Source: Varroa destructor
Lineage: Eukaryota > Arthropoda > Arachnida > Mesostigmata > Varroidae
Direction of reading: 5' to 3'
Length of the DNA: 64,000 nucleotides
Assembly (NCBI RefSeq): GCF_002443255.2
Contig: NW_019211457.1
Coordinates: 36,958,105-37,022,104 of the forward strand
In this document: piece by piece, positions 37,256 to 50,126 of the stretch
Numbering within the stretch: the stretch's first letter is position 1
How the letters are laid out: each line of letters begins with the position of its first letter
The notes under the pieces: generated by a model
Seen by the model: only the letters and a program-made list of their open reading frames with translations
What the model was told of the DNA's origin: nothing
Database searches by the model: none
Made by a program: the position numbers and the translations under genes

Positions 37256-37279
37256 CCAGCCAGCCAGCCAGCCAGCCAG
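37256..37279. repeat. (CCAG)6 microsatellite
   Basis: Six exact CCAG units in a CpG-rich patch. Confidence 0.97.
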
Positions 37280-38058
37280 CGCGTCACGTTTACAAATTTA
37301 TCAGCCGTTAATTCATTCATTCACAATCATTGAACGGTGGGAGGGAGACAGGCAAGGGCAGGGTCGAAACGGATGGAGACGAAAGGCCCAGCGACGCCGT
37401 CCTGGTATTCGTTTTGGTATATGTTTTGCTCCCTGTCAGGTGGCGTAGAGGTAGAAGGCAACATCACAGGCATCATTTTGCCTGCATTCTGCTAAATTAT
37501 TTGAAAAGCCGACAAAATCAATATGATTTCGCGAGTAGCGCCACGACAAGCAAAACTGACAGGTCAATGGTGAAAAATAAATAAGTCAAAGTGAAATCTC
37601 CATAGAAATTATTTTGTTTTTGTTTTTTTTTTTTTATTGCAAACAACTGCTGTTTTTCATCCAGTAGAAAAGCAAATAGCTCCTTCTTTTCAGTTGAATT
37701 ACTAATGGGTCTAAGCTAAAATGAAGGTAACAAACGTTCTGTAGCTGCTTCAGCTTCTGTTGCGACTATTGCAGTAGACGATTGTACTGTATGTCCGAGG
37801 CAATATTCCCGGTGTGTACGTACGCGTGTGTTGTCTAGCGTACGAGTCGTAGTAGAATTGAAATGGCGTCAGGCGTTCCTAACGGGCCATATTGACGCGT
37901 CGATTGTCTCGATACTCGTCTGCTATACGCGTGTAGGAACATTGCAGATGATACTCTAGTCGAAAGCTGAATAGTCTTCAGATGCTGCCAGGGAAGATAT
38001 AACGAATATTAATTACATATTTTAAAATATGCAGATCGCCGTTAGGTAACATATAGGG

Positions 38059-38082
38059 AAAAAAAAAAAAGAAAAAAAAAAA
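38059..38082. repeat. A-rich run
   Basis: Two A runs (12 and 11) split by a single G. Confidence 0.95.
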
Positions 38083-38850
38083 GGGAAGCCTCGAAAACCC
38101 AAATTTTCAAGGGAACTGAAACTGTCTATTTATCATATTATGTGTACATGCTCGGAAAAGAAGGCCTTTGTCTAGTTTCCATATGGCACAAAAGCCGCCT
38201 TTTTATTTAACTTCCGGTACAAAAAATATCGTGGCTGAAATACCACCAGACTTTCAGAAGTCGGGTGTCATTTGACCGGAGTAGGACCTTCGCGGGTTTC
38301 GTAGGGACACGTTGATGATTCTTTAATCGATTGAACACCCTATAGAAAAATGGTGAACCTAAATTGCCTGTATGTATAGAAGCGCATCGGCCCGCCTTTT
38401 ACTGGTTCGAATACGAGCTATCGACGAATTACACCAGCAAAACCCAGCGCTTGGCTTTCCCACATTTGTAATTAACCCATGAGCGTACATTTCTTCTCGA
38501 CTTGTTATTGGATTAGTTTTAGAATCGAGCATTACTACAACGCGCCCCTGTCTATTGGGGCAATTCTTCCTTTCCAGTAAAGAAGCAAAAAGCGGTTCGA
38601 CGCGCGCACCCGCGCAAACTTAAGGACTCCACGGTCACTTTTGTAGTTGATTTTGGTCAACAGTTTATTATCACGGCACCCAAACGATTTCTAAACACTG
38701 CCGATAACCTCACGATAGTGCAGACAATAAAAAGCCGAAAAAAAAATAATCCTTATACTTACCGGTGAGGCATTTGTTATCCAGTGCAGTTTTTTGCCTA
38801 TAGGCTGCCTTCTGCATTTCAGCTTTGTCACGCTTCGGACGAGCTATTGA

Positions 38851-39939
38851 GGCTGCACCTGTCGTAAGAGCTTGTCTTCCGGACACCTTAATGATGAACG
38901 AAGTTTCCTGTCTGATCACACCCCGTTAAAGGGATCGCTGATCATCATTAGGAACACCGAGCGAGTCGTGCACGACGAGAACTATGCTGGGCCCTTCATC
39001 ACGAGTCACATCGCATACGCGCTCAAGCATCGAAATGCTTCGATCCACCTAATACTACACGTTTCAGAGTACACATAGATTTTTGCTCTGAAATTACTCT
39101 GAAAGCATCTGGTTAGCATGCAGCGTTCGGATAGACTATCTCCATACTCACCGATTTTCATCGATACATTCAATGGATTTAACAGCATCAGGAAACAGCT
39201 TGAAAGATAACGATTTTAAATGCTTAAGCATAGGAGTTATTGATATTATGGAGGATAAACGATTATGACGATCATCATTATCGTTGTCGTTATCGCTAGC
39301 AGCACCCACTGATAAGGGAATTCACGCTTCGAATCACTCGTGTGGCTGCTATCCTGATCGATTACCGATTCATGTTGAAATGTTTTGGCTGGTGGGAAGA
39401 CTTCTGTCTAAAATTGTACATATCAGTAGATAATTTGTTGTGGATTCTACAAGACGATAAGCTATTCATAATGAACTGGCCGGTCAGTGTTGTATGGTGA
39501 CGGTGAGACTATATTATGACTCTTCGTTGTCGAAGTTAGATTTAATTACTGCTACATATTGTTCGAAAGCTTGAAATAGCAGATTATTGAAGTTAGGAAA
39601 AACTAAAAATTGAACACAAGACAAACAACAAGTACTACATTTTAATCGCACGAAATAGATCTGGCAGTAGGTAACCGGGTATAATTGACTTTAGGTGTAT
39701 GATGGGTACACAATATGGACGTTCCATTGAGCAGTGGCACCTATTCTATTTTCAAAGAATTAAAATGATTTCCTTTTAGGATTGCTGAAAACGAAAGGGC
39801 CCCACAATACCCTTAATAACGAGGCCGAAAAAGGACAAAACTTGAAATTGGACGGCTACAAGGGCGAGCACCTCATGGCGTTACTGGTAGTAAAGTCTGA
39901 AAATGCTTCAGAGCCCGAGTTGTAATTGATACAGCTTAG
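38851..39939 (+). pseudogene. possible Elongator subunit 6 (ELP6)-like locus, apparently broken
   Basis: Three open pieces in order resemble parts of ELP6, a RecA-fold subunit of the Elongator tRNA-modification complex. Piece 1 (38851-39068) has GSLIIIRNTERVVHDENYAG then PFITSHIAYALKH and ends SIHLILHVS, like the G-L-L-I / G-F-L--H--L--LK region. Piece 2 (39117-39210) joins in phase over a 48-base intron and has IFIDTFNGFNSIRKQL. Piece 3 (39780-39939) follows an acceptor CCTTTTAG and has GEHLMALLVV then SENASEPEL, like the V-V-L-V-H--D region. Piece 2 runs into a stop with no donor, and piece 3 has an in-frame TAA 14 bases before a good donor (TTAG, GTGAGC). These breaks suggest a relic. The similarity is weak and judged from memory of the family pattern. 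Confidence 0.25.
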
Positions 39940-41129
39940 GTGAGCTGAAAAACTGTTTTTATTAGGGAACGGTAACATAACATCGTGACGTTTCATATAC
40001 AGGTCCTAAATGCGGCAAGAACCTAATATGGTTTGGTTATTCTTTTGCTAAGATCTAATTTAGGGGAACCGATACCCGCTTCAATTCGGAATTAACTAAC
40101 TAGCTAACCTAAACCCCCAAAATAATAATTTTTTTTTTCTACGAAACATGGAGGTTACTAATGGGTTTAAAATATGCTTTTAGGCTGTGAAAGAAATCTC
40201 GCTTTTATAAAATTTATGGTAGCAGTATACATTACAGTATATTTAAATCGTTTTCTACGGGGCGCCTCACATTTACCTAGGCTTGCGCGCCCCATCATAC
40301 CTTAGTTAGCTGAAGTCTTGGATCAAATCTACGAATCATATGAAAAAATATCGCATTCGTTTGTTGCCTACGAGTTCTTATGACGCCGTTTTACGTGATC
40401 ATCCCTATTTTTTTCGTCAGCTTTATGATTATCCGTTCATCGACAAGCAGCGAATAGTACTGTGCCCTCACCGGCATGAATACCGTTGTCTTCACCCCCA
40501 TTGCGAGCTTCCCTTTGCTTTACAATTTTTTGTCTTTCCGTCTGCTCACTCTTTCTGGTCTGCTAAAATCTGTCTTTCTATTCGTCCGGACGCTTTCGTC
40601 ATCTACAACAAAGACCCTAACCCGCTTCTCGTCTCCCGCCTTCCCATGCGTTTGCTGCCTCCATCAGCTATTGACATCTGAGATTTGCGACCCCTTTGCA
40701 ACGGCGACTGTAGTCATGGGCCCTAGAATGATGTTTTTTGCTATCGATTGAGTCCCCGCACGTGGGGCGTCTGAAGCGGGATAGCAGACAACCATCGAAG
40801 TGCTGCTACTACTGCTATTGCTACATACAGACCGCCGACTGCTGTTGCAGTAGAAGTGCCTCCTCCTGTTTCCCTGACTCGTTCTTATCCTCTGTTATCT
40901 CTTTGCTGGTGTTGCTTTTTAACCCACACTGACGGTGACCTCTTTAGCGGCCATTTTTCAACGGAGATTTCCCTTTTCGACTTTGAACAATCCGCCGCCC
41001 TGATAGCGTTGTTATTCTTTGAGTTTGGCTGTCTTGCGCCCGCTGCGTTGTTTCTACATTCAGGCGACCGCTAATCGTCGTATTTGTCTTGTTTCATATC
41101 ATTTTGTCGATGGTCCACTCATTCAGGTA
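39940..41129. other. non-coding, becoming pyrimidine- and CpG-rich
   Basis: From about 40340 to 41130 the plus strand is pyrimidine-rich with many CTG/CTT steps, resembling a 5' leader leading to the ATG at 41130. Long overlapping open frames here, such as 40340-40681, share no recognisable motif and reflect the low A content. Confidence 0.4.
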
Positions 41130-41142
41130 ATGGCAGAGCAAG
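41130..41142 (+). CDS. candidate first coding exon (very short)
   Basis: ATG in good context (GTAATGG) encodes MAEQ plus one base, then meets a donor GTGAGA. If unspliced, the frame continues through GETGVTLAPTMPQQPP into ten serines from a CTT repeat and stops at TAA (41223-41225). The preceding 25 bases end in CAG and could be an acceptor for a leader exon. Both reading options are plausible; neither is proven. Confidence 0.27.
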
Positions 41143-41190
41143 GTGAGACCGGAGTCACTTTGGCCCCAACAATGCCGCAACAACCTCCCT

Positions 41191-41220
<30 letters not shown>
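41191..41220. repeat. (CTT)10 microsatellite
   Basis: Ten CTT units, reading as poly-Ser in the frame of the ATG at 41130. Confidence 0.97.
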
Positions 41221-41221
<1 letters not shown>

Positions 41222-41387
41222 TTAATAAGATTTAAGATACTCCGTTAGTTAGAATCATTACATTATTATTATATTACGCAGATCCGAATTAGCTGATAGT
41301 GTCATCACCGGACCCACCACGTACACCTGTCTATGAGTTATATGCTAAAACCTCTAAATATATATGTATATATGGCGAAACGCAAGC

Positions 41388-41411
41388 GGGCGGGCGGGCG
41401 GACGGACGGAC
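41388..41411. repeat. GCGG/GACG tetranucleotide repeat
   Basis: GGGC units passing into GGAC units. Confidence 0.85.
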
Positions 41412-44400
41412 AGCTGCAGCACGCCGACTACTCCGTTAATCGATATCAACTGACTGATGGACTCTACCGGAGCTATCAGCCTCTTTGCGTAACCGATAGT
41501 TTGGTAAAGCAAATATATTGAATCTACTGGAAATACGGCTTCCTAATAGCTACGCCGATGGGAAAGAGGAGCAGAATAGATATTCGTTCATTCAAATTTT
41601 ATTGCTCGTGACACGGGTTAGTAACTGTAGTAGCTTCTTCCGTTTTGAATCCTTCTTGAGGATAGAAAAGTTGCTATAACGACATTACTTTTGGGTCCTT
41701 ACCGAAAAACTAGACAGTCCTTTATTGGGTCCGCTTGGTAAATACTCAGAACATAGAGGTGAGGAACGAGTCAGCGTCAGGGAAGGGGTACGTTTCATAT
41801 GACATCCCTTTCTGAAAACAAAACAATCTATCTGTTAAGGAATAAGGACCAAACAGTATGTCTTGATGTGTAGTAATGATCATGTGCACCGACCAAGTAG
41901 GCGATCTTAACGTAGCCTTCACGCACGTTTCCTAGTCCTTGCCTCTGTCAAGTGCTCAGCGTTAACACTACGAACATTACACAAGGCGGATAATTTAGTC
42001 GAGGAATGCTGATGCCCTCGTCAATGATATTATAATCACCACCGTTTTAAAATACTATAATAAATAATGCTGTGCCACTATTTCGCTCGATAGTAACTAG
42101 GGCAAAAATTTCCTACCTCTATTAGGTCGTTTCCATATTTCGGCATACCATACACCAGTCGTCGGTTAAGGTTACCAAGTGGAAGCTGTAATGCATACGG
42201 TCATTGCCGCTTCGTGTACGACTGGTGCGTAAGACTAGACCTGTCAAGGATGTTGTTGGAAATATGTGCAGTGCTAAGGTTCGATTTGCTTTCTCATAGC
42301 TCAAACGCGATCGTGCTAGATTCTAGCTGCACAACAACACATAATAACCGTAACAATTTATGCCTCGTTCGGTAATTCAGCTGGAACGGAGAGAGGGGTG
42401 GGGGCAGCCGATGGGACACAGTTGTCGGCAGGCCATGTGTTGCTTGCTTTGAACGTATAGCAACGTTGTTTGAATCGACAGAGAACTTAGAACGTTCTAC
42501 TTGAATTGGCGTGGAGGTCCAATAGACTCAAAATTGTCCAATACGACCGTTAGCCACTGAAGAAACATGCTTATCGGTGCTGACAACAACGAAAACTACT
42601 CGGGCTATGCAATGCTGGAAGACTATTAAATCTAGCCGTGTATCTAACAGGCAACCAATAATGGAGACGACATCCAATAGTCATGCTTTACGTGCCTCAA
42701 AAGTGTACGCGCTTAAGCATTTGGTAGATTATGAGAGAAATGGTGATCAAGGATCATGAAGAACGAAGCGATACGTTTGCTTTATTATCGCTTTGACGTA
42801 AGTGCGGTCAAGGTACGTACGCTATATTATGTTGCCCGAAACTGATGAGTATCGGCTAAGTATAAATCAAGCGTATCGAAGATCCCAACCGATCCGCAAT
42901 AATCATACGTGTAGCAATATGCCATTTTTATGTTGTAGTTATTATTGCCAGGATAACCTGTTCGCGTCCAATAGCAGCGGCGAAATTATACATAAGGCGT
43001 TTATAGTGGCACAGTTCTGTATGCAGTTTCTATTCTTTTTGGTGATCCGGATTAGAGATGGAAGGATTTCTCTTTGTACTTTGAAAGGTCTACGGTATGC
43101 TATTAGTTGGAGCGTTACTTTCTAACTTGCGTCAGGAACATAGTGCAAATTTTAGACGAATTCTTTAAGTTTGCCACTTGCTGGACGTATATATTTTCGG
43201 ATTACTAATCAAACGAGAACGTTAGTCGACATGGTCAGAATGAACAAGAAAACAGCTAAAATCGTGTTTAATCCAAATGTTTTTGATACCATCTAGACCA
43301 CCGAAGGCACAATCTGAAAAAAGACATCGCGAAATGAAGACGCAGCGCTTCGTGCGTGCGTAAGGACAGGCACCCACTGTGTAATGCTGAGGATTTGATG
43401 ATAAAATGTATAGCTTTTCATTATCTGTAGCGATGTATGTTTTCGTAGCATTTCGAACAGTGACAAAAGCAAGACGTAATACGGACTGTGCCTCCTTAAA
43501 ATTGATGTTCGCCATCTATTTTGCGTGCAATACCGTTGTTCTTGAATCCCCTCACCCCCCGCCCCCCAACAACCGCCGATAGTTGGGTCTCTTTACACAA
43601 ACTTTGCAAGCATTCATAGGCAGCTGCTTCGAAAGTCGAAGACATAGGGGCGTTGGTGGTGACTGGCCTCCTTCGACTGGCAATTTTCGATCGTCACCAT
43701 CGTACGTAGCGTGATCAGGGGCAGTAGCAACAGACAAAACATTATAATCATGTATTAAATTATCAATTAAATAAATGTTACGCGCTCGAGATCGGCTGAC
43801 GATTGCCACGCTGTGATACTGCTGAATAGCTGCTCCTCGCGGTTTATTTCGTTGGCAGCTGCTCCTTTCGGTCAATTTTCATGAATCAGATTTTTGAAAA
43901 GCACCAAAATAACAACATTCTGTCTCGTACATATTAAATTAGTGTCGAATACATTCAAAGGCGATCGCCAGGACCGCATTGAGAGATAGAATAGAATAAA
44001 ACTGTTCTATCGGGGATTACCTCATCGAAAGACTGTGGTTGAATATTATGGATGGCCTTATGTTACGTTACAAGAAAAGAGCGCGATGATCATTAGAACA
44101 GTGAGCCAAAACGCTGATTCGAAATGACTCAATCGAAAAGGGCAGAATTACTATTGAGCTACGAGACAAACGTAAACGTTGCGACGGAATCGATTGTCTC
44201 GTGTGTACTTCAACTACGACAGGCAGCAGAAGACGAAACGGTTATAGCTTTGTGAGCGTGCACAAGAGAGACTTACTTTTTGGGTAGAATAAATCAAACG
44301 TGCTTACAGACCAGCGAGCATGACGTAGCTCCTCGCAAATTCGCTACATACGTACGTTCAAGCGTGGCGAGAAAGCAACAATACACAACTGCCAGTATCC

Positions 44401-47400
44401 TGCATGTATACACATATGTATAGAGGCAAGCAGGCTAATTATCGATCTGGCCATATAACCCTCGCCCGAATCGCGAGTAAAACGGACTCCGACACCGGAA
44501 GTGAACTAAGTAACTGGGTTACCAACTAATCAATTTCATTCATCGATCTTCTACGCCTACGATCGTTTCTGTTCCTTTATCTTCTTGCATCCTTGACGCA
44601 GAACACCCGCTTGTCATCGTCATCTCTATAATACTATAGCAAGAAACAATATGCTAGAACATTTGTATTTTCTTTACTGATGGAGTATTTACGTGTGAGG
44701 TGTTGTACCTCTGACGGATTCAGAGCAACAGTGTATATGGGTACTAGAATTAAATTAATTAAACTGTTGCTGCCGAACTTACAAGGTACTTCATGACTAA
44801 AACCCGTACTCAGTTAATGCGGCCTGAAACGACTTAGAACGTCCGACCCTCAAGTCTCTCTGTGCAAAGCCGTGTGCACATTCGACCTCATAGCCATGCA
44901 ACCTCCACTTATATAAATCTATATATACACGCCCCCCTGGCTTTTCTCCCATCCTCTCCCTACCATGGATAAACGTTTCCGCGAGCAAGATCCCTATCTG
45001 ATAGTTAGTATATTCTTGTCTGGTATATTTCGGTCTTGGGTGATACTCTTATCGTCGTTTTAGTCGTTATTAGAATGAAGCTTGTCATTTGTAGACAGAA
45101 TCAGCAAAAAAATAATGCTGGTTTCGCCACTGTATGGCTGAGCGCTACGATACTATTTCAGTGATATTGCCTGAACTCCCGGGGGCATGACCTCTGGCGC
45201 CCCCGGTGGTTGCGCGAAACCCTTGGCTCTGAGACATAGGAAATCTTTCTAGACCCCCTCCAGGTGGCGCTACGTTCTGTACTGCGTGTTTGAAACGAAC
45301 CATTTCTGTATCATCCTCATGAAAGATGCTCCTGCTGCCACTTTTACTTCGAAGCTGAAAATCTTCACTTAAACGAGCGGAGAGTGTATGGCCTATTGTA
45401 CAGCGCTAAATAAACAGAATCTTGTAGCGTGTATGATATATTGTTGTTCCGTCTGATTATTTGCAATTAGACCAGCGTCAATTGAGTCCCGTGGTGCCAC
45501 ACTGACAAAAATATCATGAAGATTCAGAGAGAGAAGATCATGTTTATATATGAATGGTTGTTGCACGCAAATTAGAAAACAGCAATTATTCTATGATGAT
45601 GGCAACGATTGTGATGACACTGGCAGGACCTCAGTTGATCTGTGTATCCTTTTGGATTGAGGTTATCGATTGATTATCTTTCCATTAATTACTAGAGTTC
45701 GAGAACAGCAATAAGGTAATGGATCTCAGCCACGTTTTTGTTTGTACCTTGGTAGAGAGAAGAAAAGAAAAGGCATGAGCGAATGTGTGGGCTCGTTGAT
45801 AGCGCCATCTTGCCATGTATGTACGCGCTAGTGTCATGTGAGTTACGCTCAAAGCTTAAGCTTGTATTATTAGTCCTGTTTGTCTCGCGTATTATTGCTT
45901 CCAATCGAAAGCGAGGCAATAATTTAAAAAAAATAACTAGCTTCTTTATAAATGCATATAATATCAAGCGTATAAACTGGGGGGGAACGTTGAAGGGTTC
46001 AGCCTATGTCAAATATTTCGTATAACTGCCGTAGTGCGTCCCAAGACGATTTGTTTAGTTTCCGATAAAAAAAAAAAAAAACACGACCGAGTTAAAGATT
46101 CAAGTAAGTTACCATGGATACAAACGGATTTACAGCTATCGCAAGAAAGTAGTGTGTCGGGTTAGCCTTTGCTACTTTCAAGTTTTTAACTGAATCTTTT
46201 AACGTTGCAAAATTAACTAGAGTCCATATGCACACAGTCTAGATAATAAAATATAATGAACGCAGTCTAGAGTATTTACTGAATAAGACTTCTGCTCCAA
46301 TCGAACTTGCGAATTCTCTAAAAAAATTGCCGCCATTACTATTGATGAATTTGGCAATAATTTGGAACTTCGAACTGTTCGCCACATTGATTTATACGGT
46401 AGTCAAATACAGACGATGCAAACGTTGCTTTCAGTGATCGTACGCATCTACATACTGCTAGCATAGCTAACGTTTTCATTTATCTAAGCGGTTTTACGCT
46501 TCGTATATGTACCTATACCTACTAATATCTTTCTACCTGTAAATAGAAACTGTTTTTTAAAAAAATTCTATTTTTAACATGCGCCTTTTAGATGCAAAGC
46601 TCGATTAGGCCATTCGGCCTTAATTATTTGTTAGAATAAAGCTGTTGGTTATATCAGCCAAAAACGTCGTACGGCATATGTCACGAAATAGAACGATTGG
46701 ACATGTTCGATAGACAGCGTCTGTATGAAATGCGTTTCGGTGTTTGAGCTTCATAGAAAATTATTCCTGCGCTCTTGTTGTATCAAGAATGGCTACGAAC
46801 CCTTTCCTTCATTTACAACGGCAAATCTTATTAATGTTTTCGCTCGATGCTGTGCAATCTCCCGATAGGTGACGCTGCTGCAAAGTAATTAAGGTTGCTT
46901 ACTATTAACTTTTTGGTAAATTAACGACAAATCGAAAAACTTAACATCAGGAACGATTACATATACATAAAATATACGTACGCTGTATGATCTAATTTCC
47001 TATTTTTAAATTCCATATTTAATTCATGTGGTTCTAGGCTCGTTCTTCTTTGCATACGTTAGTAGCGTGTAAAAACAATGGCAAGTCTGGATGAAACTTC
47101 TTTTATTATCAACATGTCGTATTATAATTATAATAATAATGAGCTTAGCAGTCTACTTCGCTCCAACCTCCCTAAAATCATTTGGTAACATGGTAGGTTG
47201 ATCGTTTCACCGACCCAGTTTAAGCATCTCCGATTTGAGCCTCAAGCGAAGCTCATCCAAGCAACTGCTAGAATTCCTGCAACTTTGACAGTAGGTCATT
47301 GACTATTTTACGTATGTCTCGAGTATCGAACTAAGCTCGAAAACACCTGTCGGCCATCCCAATGTTGTGTGTTCTATTTCATAGCTCTTTTCACACATGA
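41412..47400. other. non-coding stretch
   Basis: No supportable gene. There is an A-rich run near 46068-46082. An ATG at about 42757 opens MKNEAIRLLYYRFD before a GTAAGT, but such pairs occur by chance at this frequency. A small GC inverted repeat (CCGGGGGC / GCCCCCGG) lies at about 45179-45208. Confidence 0.4.
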
Positions 47401-48473
47401 CACTGTGTCTCTTCCTTAATGACCTCCTTGAGGCTTTGATGTCCGGTCGGCGGCTTTTTCTGGGCTTCTCCATGTCATTTGTCCCGCCCAAGTCCTTGTT
47501 TCGTCAGCGGTCCTTTTTGCTTCTATAAAAAATCAGCGCTCGCAAAAGGATCACTAACGGTGTTCTTGATTCCCATTCGGCTTTATTTTTTGGTCTTGCT
47601 CACTTCGTGTCATGTAGCTATCTGGGGGGTTGTCCCTTGTCTCCATCGTCGTCGTTCGTTTGTCGGTTCCGTTGTGGCAAGAGCTTTCACCAAGTTTTGC
47701 TCCGCCTCCTCGAGTCTATTCTATCCAGTATGACAATGGTGATTGTAGTTGTAGTGCCCCGCGCCACGACCGTCGATGCCCTACCAGTGGTGGTGCCGCT
47801 GCCGCTCTCGTTGCCATTGCCACCCCTGTGTGCCCCTGCCTCTTCCATTAGGAGTAGCAGCAGCCCTTGGTTGAAGACCAAAAGGAAACGCTGCGTTAAT
47901 GATGGCCAGCCATAGTATTAGTGGCCCTATAGTTTCTATGTTTCCCTCGATGTTGGTCGGTTGCTCCCGGCGTAGCCCCTCCTTCGCCCCCGCATGCTTG
48001 CGCGCGGCGGCAGCGCTGCTGGGCATCCTGGCTATCAGCCGCCGACAGTACCCCACTCAACCAAATTCAAACCTCTTCCCTTTCCTAGGAGCCCTCCCTT
48101 TCCACTGCATCCGCTCCGACGGAGGGAGTGCTGCACAGCACAGCAGCAGCATATCTCAACGAGGCAGCTGCCATAAGACCTGACTACCTGCCCGCCGTGC
48201 AGCCGCTAGCCAAATCCAATGTGGCTTTCTGCTAACTGCCCTGCCAGCAGCAGCACTATGGTTTCGTATGTTGCACTATGAGTTTGCCGCAGTTTTCCTA
48301 CCCTATACTACTGCTCTCTCACCAGCCCGACACCAATATTTGGCCGTCATCACCCTTTCCCTCGTTTGCTTCTCGGTTCGCTGGGACACACACACGCGCA
48401 AATCGTCACAGATAGAGAGCAGGGGGGGGAGGGGGGCACAGCACCATCCACGCAGGCACGCACGCACGCGTGT

Positions 48474-48501
<28 letters not shown>
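48474..48501. repeat. (AC)14 microsatellite
   Basis: An uninterrupted AC repeat flanked by CGCA units. Confidence 0.96.
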
Positions 48502-48505
<4 letters not shown>

Positions 48506-49098
48506 GTAGATAGACAGACAGATGCGCACATACATACACACACTAACCCGTCAACGGCCACTCATCTCTGCACTACAGAGCCGACACCGTTGGTCGGACG
48601 GCCGACGTCCGGGCGAACAGCAGCAGGCAAGCGACGTTTTTCCTGAACAATGCATACGCCGAAGCCCCGCCCCCCTTTGTTGGGTGGGCGGTGCCTCCTT
48701 TCCTATCGCTGCAGCAGCGACCCCTGGCGGTCGTCGAACGGAGCGGCCCGATGCGCGACTCGACTGAGCTAGAAGAGCAGACCCGCGCTGACCGGACTAT
48801 CGCCGTCGCTGTGTGACGTCGTCGCCGACAGAAGAGTTTTTGACAGAGCTGCCGGCTCGCCGCCGACAATTGCGCTTTCTTAAATCTACTAATCGGGAAG
48901 CTACGATCGCTGTTCTTTGTTACCTCGTCAAACGTAACCAACAAAACACCGGCGGTTTTTGCAAGCAAACCTCTTTGACTAACGGGCTCTCTGCTCAAGC
49001 TTCGCAGACGTGTTCCGAGACAACCGTGTTTGTCGTCCGCATCATCGCGGTAGCTGCCGCGTTAGTGGATGCGTGCTTAACACACAAAAATAACGTAG

Positions 49099-49100
<2 letters not shown>

Positions 49101-49137
<37 letters not shown>
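49101..49137. repeat. (AT)18 microsatellite
   Basis: An uninterrupted AT repeat within the GC-rich island. Confidence 0.96.
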
Positions 49138-49138
<1 letters not shown>

Positions 49139-50010
49139 CGCACCGTGGCTGGCTACCTATGATCTGCGCGCCGGGCATCTGTCTGTCTGTTTGCCTCTCT
49201 CTCCGTCACTTCTGCTGTTGCTTCGAACGTCGACGGAAGGTGAAGAAGAAGGAAGATCGCCTAGCTGCCTACATTCGCCAGCAGCGTACGCTGAAGGAAG
49301 CAAACGATCACCAGCGAGCGCAACAATCAGATTAAGGCATTATAGATCGCTGCCAGCATTAACGGTAACAGCAAGAACACGGGCTGGCAGTGGTAGTGGT
49401 GACACGCAGAGAAACTTGTGCGAGTGATGCGTCATTAGTGAGGTTTGTCGATTTGTGCGTAATGTAAGAAGAGTGGGTGTGCAGTGTCGATTACAATATC
49501 AGCATAGAATATTTGTCGTGACTGGCCAGGTTGAAAAACATAAGAGAAAGACGTTGAAGGTATCGACGGAACTGAAACGTTCAGGGGGGCCTTCGCTGTA
49601 TTCTACGGCGTAACGGCAGCTACTCTGCTCTGTTAGCATAGTGCGGTTACGGTGTGAAACACTCGTAGTGTTCATTAACGAATCGTTATACACGACGTTT
49701 CACTTTCGCGGATGATTTGTGCAAAGGACGAAATCTCCTGCTAGAAGAGGCAACGTACTGCCCACTACTATACACCCTAATAATCACTGCAACTAGCTAG
49801 ACACTTATTACTGAGACCTAGGTGAGATTAAGAGTAAGTGAGACGTGTGAAATATTGTATGAGCGTGAACGCTTGTTGTAGTTCTACCTGTTCACATTGG
49901 TCGTGCATAGTGGTGCCTCTAAAACAGTCTATGGCAGTGTAAGCGTGAGTATCTACTATACGAACGTCTTATTGTTTATTAGTGCACATCGTCCTGTTCA
50001 GGTTCCGCAA

Positions 50011-50032
50011 ATACATACATACATACATACAT
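50011..50032. repeat. (ATAC)5 microsatellite
   Basis: Five ATAC units. Confidence 0.95.
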
Positions 50033-50106
50033 CTCAACGTTCGAAACGAGAAAAAACATTTCGTGTAGACACAACACGCTGCTTTCTTCAGGTAATTCGA
50101 AGCGCG

Positions 50107-50126
50107 CTCTCTCTCTCTCTCTCTCT
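50107..50126. repeat. (CT)10 microsatellite
   Basis: Ten CT units, equivalent to GAGA on the minus strand. Confidence 0.95.

Larger units (their letters stand above)
35365..38850. other. non-coding stretch with simple repeats
   Basis: Holds a T19 run, a (CCAG)6 repeat, an A-rich run and a CpG-richer patch at 36.6-37.6 kb. On the minus strand an open stretch at about 38763-38910 ends in a strong donor (CCGGTAAGTATAAG) and could be an exon (AEMQKAAYRQKTALDNKC), but it overlaps the open plus-strand region beyond 38850 and has no partner. Confidence 0.4.
47401..49430. promoter_or_regulatory. CpG- and repeat-rich island, probable promoter or 5' leader DNA
   Basis: G+C and CpG are clearly higher than in the flanks, with CAG/GCC-type steps, a CA repeat and a TA repeat. 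All three plus frames are open for long runs because A+T is low. The longest (48813-49427) passes through the TA repeat as Tyr-Ile and starts at GTG, so I do not call it a gene. Inside it another frame (about 49230-49345) reads VKKKEDRLAAYIRQQRTLKE with a coiled-coil look, ending at TAA; this may be an exon or purine-rich chance. Confidence 0.4.

Noticed and set aside
42757..42798. ATG exon MKNEAIRLLYYRFD before GTAAGT
   Set aside because: A GTAAGT hexamer with a short open stretch before it is expected many times; no supporting context.
48813..49427. 204-codon open frame on the plus strand
   Set aside because: It starts at GTG, runs through an (AT)18 repeat as alternating Tyr-Ile and lies in low-A+T leader-like DNA; its length comes from composition.
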